DNA from: Corallochytrium limacisporum
Lineage: Eukaryota; Opisthokonta
Assembly: GCA_002811645.1 (NCBI GenBank)
Contig: PDIP01000106.1
Location: 56,271 to 82,595 of the forward strand
Length of the DNA: 26,325 nucleotides
Direction: 5' to 3'
In this document: one piece after another, positions 18,972 to 26,325 of the stretch
How positions within the stretch are numbered: position 1 is the stretch's first letter
How the letters are laid out: each line of letters begins with the position of its first letter
Made by a program: the position numbers and the translations under genes
The notes under the pieces: generated by a model
Told to the model about the DNA's origin: nothing
The model's input: the letters and a program-made list of their open reading frames with translations, nothing else
Database searches by the model: none

Positions 18972-19014
18972 GTACTGAAATGCTGGCGAGAGCAATTGTC
19001 CTTAGTTTCAGTAC
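18972..19014. repeat. 9-bp inverted repeat GTACTGAAA / TTTCAGTAC
   Basis: GTACTGAAA (18972-18980) and its exact complement TTTCAGTAC (19006-19014) enclose 25 bases. Each is also followed by an AAATGCTGG-like direct repeat. TAGTTTCAGTAC recurs at 16463-16474, and its complement, with one difference, at 26240-26251. Confidence 0.7.
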
Positions 19015-19372
19015 TTAAAATGCTGGTGCAACATCGGCTAACTTAATGTACCGAATATCAGGTCACTCTCCCCTCCCCTCCCTGTGAAGAAAGGTTGGTC
19101 TCAAATTTCATTATGAAATTTCTCAAAATTCTTGGTGGCATAAAATTATGTGTGTGTCTCTGGTACAGGATTGTGTGTGTGTTTCGTGGTGGGGCTCAGG
19201 CAAAATTCCGGATATGAAATATCGGCCCCATGCCATCGGCCCGGGCCTGCGAGTGCATGGTAAGATGACTATGCCCGTAACTTGATCCTCTACAGGGTGC
19301 CAAATTGTTCACCGCAGGCTTTCCGTGGCAGCCACTTTCGCATCATTACTGGCCACCAATGACCGCATGGCC

Positions 19373-20034
19373 TCAATCCTGTGCCGTGGAGGGACGTGAG
19401 GCGAGACCGTAAACGCCTGGCGACCGCTGTGATGCCGGTGCCTGGCTAACAATCGGCTTGCCCGAGTCCGCACCCGCTGTAGTCATGATTTGGTCCTGTA
19501 CATCGCCACCAATGTTTTTGTCGGTTTTGGCCCTCTGCGGAGGCTGCTTCTGCGGGGCTTGCTGTCGCGGACCGCGGGCACTCGACGGCCGAGCAGTGCG
19601 GGGTTGCGTTTCCGAAGAACCCGGAGCCATGACGGTTCTTTTCTGCGAATTGACTAGGGCAGCTTCCCAGTCCATTCCATCCGTGATAATTGCTGAGATT
19701 GCCTGCAGAAACGGGTTCATGTATTCCACTTCGGTCCCTGCGACAATCTTGTTGGCCCTGACGTTCAGCGGGCTACCCAGGGTGATGTTGACGAGGTCAA
19801 TGTATTTCTGAAGGAAGGCAATTTTATCTGATTTGTTTTCATATTGTTCGCATCCATCTCTGCTTCGGTCAACAGGCCCTGGCCGAAGCCCGTCGACCAT
19901 TGTAATTCCATGAGCATGTCATGAATGTACCGAAACGGAGGTCTCCGCAACAACTTCTCTGTCAAGGGCGACTTGATGATTAGCTGTCCGAGCCGCTTTT
20001 GGGTCTCCAAGATGGCAGTTACATCGACATCCAT
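19373..20034 (-). pseudogene. IFT54/TRAF3IP1-like intraflagellar transport gene, frameshifted and truncated
   Basis: This encodes the N-terminal CH-like, tubulin-binding domain of IFT54, an IFT-B subunit needed to build cilia and flagella. From the ATG at 20034 (good context, ACGATGG), residues 1-66 contain TQKRLGQLIIKSPLTEKLL and RPPFRYIHDMLMEL, both diagnostic. At a run of four T (19836-19839, A on the coding strand) the frame is lost. The family sequence resumes one frame over with SDKIAFLQKYIDLVN and RANKIVAGTEVEYMNPFLQ. A single extra base in the run would align both parts with no gap. After a Pro/Gln/Ser-rich linker it stops at 19373, about 220 residues in all, against nearly 700 in human, without the C-terminal coiled coil that binds IFT20. 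It is either a decayed gene or a sequencing error plus unseen exons. Confidence 0.75.
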
Positions 20035-21001
20035 CGTGACTATGGATACGAGTTCGCAAGCCACAGCTTGTGGTAACTTTCTCACATGACTGCAGGAATC
20101 ATTGCACTGTGCTCCGGCAGACTGCAGTTAGGCCACTCAATTCTGGTCGCTCCCACGCATAGGACAGCATGAGCGCTCCAACAACAAATCACGAACCTGA
20201 GAAGTACCTGTACTCACCCGCGTCTAAAGGACACCAAAACACCGTCTCCGCAGGTGCGGTTTGCGGGCGCCATAGTCACACAGAACACGACCCCAAGTGT
20301 TCCCGTCCCTACTTGCTCAGCCATCCCCTGGCGGGCGCCAAACGGGAACCCAACGGCGACCCACCGTGAAGAGGTCTCCAACAGGTTATTGTCCGCTTTT
20401 GATATACTTTCTTTTTTTAACTGACAAGTCCCTCCACAGTACCCCTACTGAGGGAACTGAAGACCAATTTTGATTCTTTTGATTTTATATATAATTTTAA
20501 TCAGTATGCGACAATAACAAATGGCCGTTTGATTTGGCCGCAGTGTGGAAGAGAAAGTATCGGCTCCGGGGTGGGTCTCAAAACCCCTTTCCCCCCCTTC
20601 CCAACGGGGGGGGTTGGGAGCTGGGCGTAGTTGGGTTCGCGCCAGTCCCGCGTTGATGAAAGCAGCAAGGCTCGAGGCAAGTAGTGAGATCTGAGGTCCT
20701 TTGTACTGGTAAAAACGTAGGAAGTAATGTATGTTATGTAATGCTTCGTTAATATGCTATGGGCATGCAAATGATGGGCATGCAGAAATCTCAATTGACA
20801 ATTGGTTTGATATCGGCTAGTAAACTAGTTGGCAAAGATGCAGTGCCGTGGAACTTGATCATCTTCACGGTACCTTTGCTCTCAATGAGGGGAGCTGTTG
20901 CGAGATGAGGTTCTCACTAGACACTCTAGCATCCTTCTGCCTGGGACTGCTGTGGGGATTGTTCTTTAAGTCCAGAGTGGTTAACATGTTGAGAATAAAC
21001 C
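20035..21001. other. Intergenic region upstream of the IFT54-like remnant
   Basis: No gene is recognised here. A C-rich run and a short hairpin (CCCAAC, seven G, GTTGGG at 20601-20619) lie in the middle. The last 100 bases are the 3' flank of the PTC7-like gene. Confidence 0.5.
20601..20619. repeat. Short hairpin with poly-G loop
   Basis: CCCAAC (20601-20606) and GTTGGG (20614-20619) are complementary and enclose seven G, just after a C-rich run. It belongs to the same class of C/G-rich self-complementary sites as the palindromes elsewhere. Confidence 0.6.
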
Positions 21002-22108
21002 TTAGACAGACTTGATGTCTTTGACGCGACTAATCACTGCAGTCATGTCGTCCATCTTGCCTCCAGTCATACGGTGGCCATACATGCGGGCCTGCTTAGC
21101 AAACGGAGACAGACGACGGTCATCCTGTGCGAAGATGATGGAGCGATTGACAAGCTCCTTGCTCATGTCCTCGCTAGACTCGAGGGCGGCGTCCGAGAGA
21201 GCCTCGACGACGTCGTCATCGTACATGTTGTCGAAGATACCATCGGTAGCAAGCACAACAACATCGTCGTTAACAAGGTCAAACTCATAAAGGTCAGCCT
21301 CGTCGGGATAGTTGATAATGGCACCGGGGCTCATGCTTTCAGGCATCACAGCCAGCTGGTATGGTACATTGAAAATATGCTGCTGCTCAGAGGTCCGCAT
21401 GACGACATCATCGCCGCGCAGCACAAGAATGCCACTATCACCAAGGTTAGCACACTTGAGCACACCATTGGTCTTGTCGATAGCTGCGATGGTGGCAGTA
21501 GAGCTGCCAGCGGGAACATGGCCCTCCTTGACTAGAGTGGAGTAGGCCATGGACATAAGCTCCTGGGGGTCTCCAGAAGTATTCAGGTGAGCCAGGCGGT
21601 TGCAGTTGTTCATGAGGTGGAAGGCAAACAAAGCAGGATCAACACCAACGTCGACCCAGCCACCAACTCCATCAGCAATGCCCATGTACAGAAAACGTTC
21701 TGTTTCGCGGTAAAAGAACGCGTCGTCGCCAGCGCACTTGCGTTCCATACCAATAAATTCTGTTTCTGAGCCAATGATGCTTTTCTTGCCTACACAGTAT
21801 CCGGTTGTCTCAAAACTATAGCGAGTTTTCTTGTTTCCCATGATCTTTGCAATATCCTCGGGCTTGACTCCCTTGTATACGCTGTTTTGACTACTCATGT
21901 TGGGTTCGCAAGATGCTGCTACTCCCTGTAGGGGATTGACAACTGTCTTGAAGTTCCGTGTTCCGGTCTGTTTGTTCATCTGTTGCTGTGCTGTGCTGAG
22001 TGACGCCAGCCACTTGCTTACGAATGTCCGCTTCTGCACATAAGTGCTGGGACGGGATGCCACCCTGGGCACCACACCTACGCTTGACCGCAATACAGAA
22101 GCCAACAT
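21002..22108 (-). CDS. PP2C-type mitochondrial phosphatase, PTC7/PPTC7-like
   Basis: This 368-residue phosphatase is of the PTC7/PPTC7 type, which in yeast and animals acts in mitochondria and promotes coenzyme Q synthesis. The first 40 residues are rich in Ser, Arg and Val without acidic residues, as in a mitochondrial targeting peptide. The compact PP2C core is complete: CAGDDAFF (126-132), IADGVGGW (144-151) with the metal aspartate, PAGSSTATIA (199-208), NLGDSGILVLR (221-231), VLATDGIFDNMYDDDV (285-300) and KMDDMTAVISR (351-361). Unlike the phosphatase at 640, it has the short SpoIIE-like arrangement without MEDAH. The ATG at 22108 has A at -3. TATATAG lies about 78 bases upstream (22184-22190). 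No intron is needed. Confidence 0.93.
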   Translation of the reverse strand: MLASVLRSSVGVVPRVASRPSTYVQKRTFVSKWLASLSTAQQQMNKQTGTRNFKTVVNPLQGVAASCEPNMSSQNSVYKGVKPEDIAKIMGNKKTRYSFETTGYCVGKKSIIGSETEFIGMERKCAGDDAFFYRETERFLYMGIADGVGGWVDVGVDPALFAFHLMNNCNRLAHLNTSGDPQELMSMAYSTLVKEGHVPAGSSTATIAAIDKTNGVLKCANLGDSGILVLRGDDVVMRTSEQQHIFNVPYQLAVMPESMSPGAIINYPDEADLYEFDLVNDDVVVLATDGIFDNMYDDDVVEALSDAALESSEDMSKELVNRSIIFAQDDRRLSPFAKQARMYGHRMTGGKMDDMTAVISRVKDIKSV

Positions 22109-22570
22109 TTTTTTCGTTTATGTGTGTAGATATAACAGATTCGAAAAAGCCTAGCCTTGGCAAGACATAGTCGATCAAGTACCTATATAGTGAATTGTTA
22201 TCTCCACAGGTCCGCATACTCTTTCTCACAGATGCCGTTATCAACTACAAGCTCTTCACACAGCACGCAATTAATTCGAGACGGACCCACATCATTCTTC
22301 CTACGGCAACCAGAATCAAAAATGGAAGGTGATTTCGGAGTCTACACTGCGGCCTCAGTACATTAATTTGCCTCCCTCTCCCCCTTGGTGGTTTCCTCAG
22401 CCTTCCCCCCTCCACACACTCACCCGCCTCTCCTTTCCCCCTCTCAGTTTGTGTGGCCTCCAACCAAACCGCCGACCCCAGGCGGGGTGGTAGGTAACTG
22501 TGGGGGCCCTGGTCTTCCCCCATCCCATTCGAATCTCCCAAATTAGAAATAGAGCGTGGCAGAAAGCGCA

Positions 22571-22583
22571 GTACATTCATTAT
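22571..22583 (+). repeat. Recurring motif copy, GTACATTCATTAT
   Basis: Exact GTACATTCA core with one difference from the extended consensus, about 460 bases upstream of the PTC7-like start codon. Confidence 0.55.
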
Positions 22584-25132
22584 AAGCACCCAACTGGCTG
22601 AGTCACTTGTTGGTACGCGGAGTGGGGGGTTGGGGGGGGGTTTGTGTGCCGGAGGGTACGACCCACCCCACTTTTCCGCACCCTCAAAACGTTCTGGCCC
22701 AACTCTAGGCGAAGATTCAGCTCAGGAACAGCGATACCTCATAGTCGCTGGTGCCACCCGCCACCGGCTCCGACGAGCTGGCAAAAAAAATCTTTGCGTT
22801 CAAATACTCAATATATCACAATACACCTGCTTGCGTACACGTATTTCCTGAGCCTGCATGATCCCATTTCGTGGAGCGCTAAAGGCTACCTGTGCTTGAC
22901 CGGGGCAAGCCGTGGCTCTTCGTCTGAAACTAAAAATAATCCCGGAACATTGATGGTACTCAAAGGCATTTAGTATCCGTCGAGGTCAAAATTGCTTGAC
23001 CCCTCTAATGCCCCCCAACCCCCCCCCCCCCGCGTATCGGAAGGGAGCTATAAAGAAGCCTGCAGGAACTCTCCTGACCTGGCCCCAAGGACTTTTTTAC
23101 CCTTCGATGCTCCCATCGATGCTTCGAGAGTTCATTCTCGCTGCCGCCGATGCTGCATTCTTCTGTAGGCGGTGGACGCGCTCCATACTCTCGGAGTCGA
23201 GACAAGAGGTGAAGTCTACAAGCACTCCGCGGAGTTCTGACTCATTCGATATAGGTAGCGAGGACCGAGGCAGTGCGACTGAGTTGGTCGGATGAATGTC
23301 AGTTGGGGAAAGGAAGGTGTTGCCCGAGCAAATTGGCACTCTTGGATTCATATAGTGAATGGCTCTAGTGAGGAAGATTTTTTTTCTGTTTCGAGGCGAA
23401 AGAAGGACGAGCGACCAAAAAAAAAAAAAGAGACCCTCCAGAAGTCCCGGCCAATTTCAGCCACTCAGCGTTCAGTAATCATTCACTTCACTGCGCTGGA
23501 AAATCACCCTTTTGCCATACTGAAAGTATTGAAAGGAAGGTCGTCTTCGTCGGATGGGAAACCCACATACCCACATCTAAGTCTTTGTGCCTTGTCAAAC
23601 TGTGCTTTCCGTCATCATCGGATCCTTTGGTGGTCAGAGTCATCGAAAATTTTCAATACAATGAATATAGAAACGTTGCAGAATCTCTAGCGAGAAGTCT
23701 GCTGGGTGTGTCGCAAGTTCGCACTGTTTCTTGAGTGCAAATCACAGAGGGTCAAGTGGGAGTGCTGGCGCTGATGCTGACACTGTTAAGTCAATTATCG
23801 ATCCATTTCATCAATTATTCATTACTGGGCGTTGGGACACCACCATACCCCTCTGGCGAACAAACCTATCCCTTGATCAGTGTAGTCGGGCTAGAGAGTA
23901 CTGCATACATGGACCCTTCCTTTCAAGTATACGTATCCTATTACCAAAAAAAAAGTGAGGTGTTCGCCCCCGCAGACGTATCTTCATACAACCTGTAAGC
24001 AAAATTCAGTGCATTCAGTATGAAATGGTCGGTCCTTGGGCGGCATTTACTGAAGAAGACACTACCGAGAGTTTCTCTCTGCTGCAAGGAAGGAGACAGT
24101 GGGGGGGGGCGAGTACGATGAAAAAGCCGTAGTATTCTGCTGGGATGTTTCCGTGCGTGTGGTATCAGCATTCGAGAAAGGCAGCACCTCATTCACAACG
24201 GTTTGGAAGAAAAGCGAAGCACAGCCCACAAGCTGTTCGATTCTTCCATGCATTTGAATTGTTCCGAAAATTAGGCAGTGGAGGAAGCAAGACACTTTGT
24301 TACTTGAGAGTTCAACAGCCCAAGCACACCACAGCCAAACCGCACACACCTCCTCCCTTCCTCTGCGGGTCATCATGGTAACTTCCCCTAGGGGAAGGGC
24401 CACCTACCCCTTGGGGAAAGTTTGACGGGATCTTGAAGGGTAGAAAATTTTACAGATGGAGGCTTAGGAACCCCCTACGAACAAAGCATTTCAGAGGTGC
24501 ATGAGATTCAGGGTTAAACATACACCGCAGTGTGCGTGTGCTGACGGAAAAGCCTTCGCAAAATCTCTTCCTGTCCAGAGCACCACCCCGTCAATGTGGA
24601 GATCGATTCCTACGTGTTTCCCGTACTTACGTTATTGAGATCGGGCACAGTCAACATTCTGAATCCTTGATCCACAGGGTATTGGATTACGTGCTCGCAA
24701 GTGTTGAGTGAGACGTTCATTGGCCGCACATTGTGAAAGCATGCATTCACTACCGCGACAGTCACAGATGCGGCTTGAACCCAAAGGCAGTCCTCAGGTC
24801 CGATCCAAAGGGTCACGGCGGATGAGGTGATTGAGGTTTCCATTCCGTAGTGAATATACCGTATGGATGGCTACGACTGGGTAAAGTTGATTTCTAGTCC
24901 GAGCCCCATTCCCCCTCACCGCCATCTCCTATCATAATGAGGCACAATTTGCATCTCATCAGTGAATGCGGTAGTGTGGCTGATAATCTCGCACGATAGT
25001 GAGCATATAGGATCTTATATAGAATGGCAAGACTGGAACGGTCTCTGCAATCATTTCTGGTACAATTGCGCAGTCGTACGCGCGGCGAAGGGGGACCCCC
25101 TGTGTTTGGGACCGAGCCTAGGGAGCGGCCAT

Positions 25133-25145
25133 GTACATTCACTAT
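25133..25145 (+). repeat. Recurring motif copy, GTACATTCACTAT
   Basis: Full 13-base consensus. It forms a perfect inverted pair with the copies at 25542-25554 and 25899-25911. Confidence 0.65.
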
Positions 25146-25247
25146 TGGATTCGTTAGCAACAATGGAATTTTGGAAGGGAGGGTTAAGGGGGATCGTGTG
25201 GGCTGGAAATTCGGTGCGCCCGGGGCGACAAACTGGCACGGAATGGA

Positions 25248-25260
25248 GTACATTCAGTAT
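25248..25260 (+). repeat. Recurring motif copy, GTACATTCAGTAT
   Basis: Same orientation as the copy 115 bases upstream, differing only by G for C at position 10. Confidence 0.6.
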
Positions 25261-25541
25261 GTAGACTATGGAGATCGTTGACGTGTGGTCTCCTGGAGAA
25301 CTGCAGGAGTGTTCCAGATGGAAGGGCTGCGATTCTCAAAACAATGCCAGCGTTGGAACAAAAGAAATTTCCTACCCTTCTTATTGTATTGGACAAAGTA
25401 ACTGGTCCCCATTCTCCATATATCAGAAGACTTGGGACACAGACGGTTTTCCAGAAAAGCTTCGAACAGTTGCCAGCCGGCCCAGTAGTGGATGCACCAC
25501 ACGGTTTGGCTGTGGATTTGCCTATATTGACTACTGGGTCT

Positions 25542-25554
25542 ATAGTGAATGTAC
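25542..25554 (-). repeat. Recurring motif copy, GTACATTCACTAT on minus strand
   Basis: Full 13-base consensus in reverse orientation, read as ATAGTGAATGTAC on the plus strand. Confidence 0.65.
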
Positions 25555-25898
25555 CCCCCGGCTAGAGCTTTTGACTCGTATGGGAGAGTGTGGCAATCAG
25601 GGCTTGGGCGCTTGACTATAAGGGGGCCGGTGAGACTTTGCGCTACCACGTAGTGGCCCATTTAGCCCCTGTTTAACTTAGTGAGTGATACCCAGGTGTC
25701 CTGCATCAGTGCGCAGCCAATCAGCATTAAGGTGTCATCCATCTAAAGTTTGAAGACTTCCCGCGTCTTCCCACGAAGATAATCGATTGTGAAGATGCTA
25801 AATAGTTTATGTTGATTTGAAATCATAAAATTGTGTTGTCTCCCGTATTTTTGTATACTTATAAATCACATATTTGAAACGGCACCTTGTCCGCTCCC

Positions 25899-25911
25899 AT
25901 AGTGAATGTAC
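25899..25911 (-). repeat. Recurring motif copy, GTACATTCACTAT on minus strand
   Basis: Full 13-base consensus in reverse orientation, shortly before the C8-G10 palindrome at 25953. Confidence 0.65.
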
Positions 25912-25952
25912 TAAATTCACGGCTTCCATAGTAAACCCTTGGCCGCCAGCAT

Positions 25953-25970
25953 CCCCCCCCGGGGGGGGGG
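25953..25970. repeat. C8-G10 homopolymer palindrome
   Basis: Eight C followed directly by ten G, then CCTCCCCCC. It is the same class of palindrome as at the window ends and the assembly gap. Confidence 0.85.
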
Positions 25971-26310
25971 CCTCCCCCCTGTTTTTGAACAGTCCCCGCG
26001 TGTTGGGTCTTTGCCCGTCGGTCCACCCTCTGAGTGCCCGCCCTGCCAAGGAGGGGAAGCCCGGGAGGGGAGGACGAGGGGGGGGGGATCACTTGCGTGG
26101 CTGGGAAGCCACACCGGCCCCGCGCAAGTGGTGGATTAAGAGAGTGTCGTCTGCCTCAGGCAAGACCAAGAGGGAGAGCCCTTCTTGACAGTGTGGGGAA
26201 GGGGGAGAGAGCGAGGGGGAATTTAGGGAGGGGGACCGGATACTGAAACTACGTACCGAGCACGGGTGTTTTCGCCAACACTGAGACTTTCGGCCCCTGC
26301 CCCTCCCGGG

Positions 26311-26325
26311 CCCCCCGGGGGGGGG
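26311..26325. repeat. C6-G9 palindrome at window end
   Basis: CCCGGG, then six C and nine G, run into the end of the window. Together with the C11-G10 palindrome at the start, the sequence begins and ends at the same type of site. Confidence 0.85.

Larger units (their letters stand above)
18631..19372. other. Intergenic region between P2 and the IFT54-like remnant
   Basis: This region contains the P2 promoter, a hairpin-forming repeat at 18972-19014 and short GT-rich stretches (19150-19190). The minus strand was checked for the missing IFT54 coiled coil. Apart from about 75 bases just after the stop codon (19388-19313), nothing helical or family-like was found. Confidence 0.5.
22109..26325. 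other. 4.2-kb terminal region without recognisable genes
   Basis: Open frames of up to 132 codons occur on both strands, but none matches a family I know and several overlap in antisense. The region is richest in the recurring GTACATTCA motif (five of seven exact copies) and in weaker versions of it. Homopolymer runs include A13 near 23418, A9 near 23945 and G9-G10 near 24101. A C/G palindrome lies at 25953. It may contain a fast-evolving spliced gene, a decayed mobile element or only regulatory sequence. Confidence 0.45.

Overview
This window reads as nuclear DNA of an early-diverging, intron-poor fungus. The PP2C phosphatase at 640 has the Ptc2/Ptc3-type fungal layout (MGQ start, MEDAH, [24 protein letters not shown]). 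An IFT54/TRAF3IP1-like gene at 19.4-20.0 kb points to a zoosporic (chytrid-grade) lineage or one keeping relics of a flagellum. The species cannot be fixed from sequence alone. Ten conserved protein genes are recognisable, nine of them apparently intact. Only one intron is clearly supported, in the ribosomal P0 gene. No rRNA, tRNA, CRISPR, prophage or recognisable transposon coding sequence was found.

Layout. 0.6-1.6 kb (+): PP2C phosphatase. 2.7-4.3 kb (+): TBC1D5-like Rab GAP, convergent with ribosomal stalk protein P0 (4.5-5.9 kb, -, one 411-nt intron). 6.8-8.7 kb (+): ORC2, convergent with mitochondrial Mn superoxide dismutase (8.8-9.5 kb, -). 10.3-11.8 kb (-): ALKBH8-like AlkB dioxygenase with an acidic insertion. 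11.8-14.9 kb: gene-free, low-complexity stretch with GA/TC microsatellites, C-run/G-run palindromes and a 194-nt assembly gap. 15.0-16.0 kb (+): METTL2/Trm140-type tRNA m3C methyltransferase. 16.8-17.8 kb (+): phosphopantothenate-cysteine ligase. 18.3-18.6 kb (-): ribosomal stalk protein P2. 19.4-20.0 kb (-): IFT54-like, frameshifted and truncated. 21.0-22.1 kb (-): PTC7-type mitochondrial phosphatase. 22.1-26.3 kb: no recognisable gene.

The genes are independent housekeeping units in alternating orientation, with no operon-like or pathway cluster. Loose thematic pairs are the stalk proteins P0 and P2, two probable tRNA-modifying enzymes (AlkB-like and METTL2-like), and two mitochondrial proteins (Mn-SOD and PTC7).

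The most unusual signals are outside the genes. A motif with core GTACATTCA, extending to GTACATTCASTAT, occurs seven times in gene-free DNA, four of them between 25.1 and 25.9 kb. C-run/G-run palindromes lie at both ends of the window and at the assembly gap. The IFT54-like gene carries a one-base frameshift and lacks the family's C-terminal coiled coil. I did not find a convincing undescribed multi-gene system.
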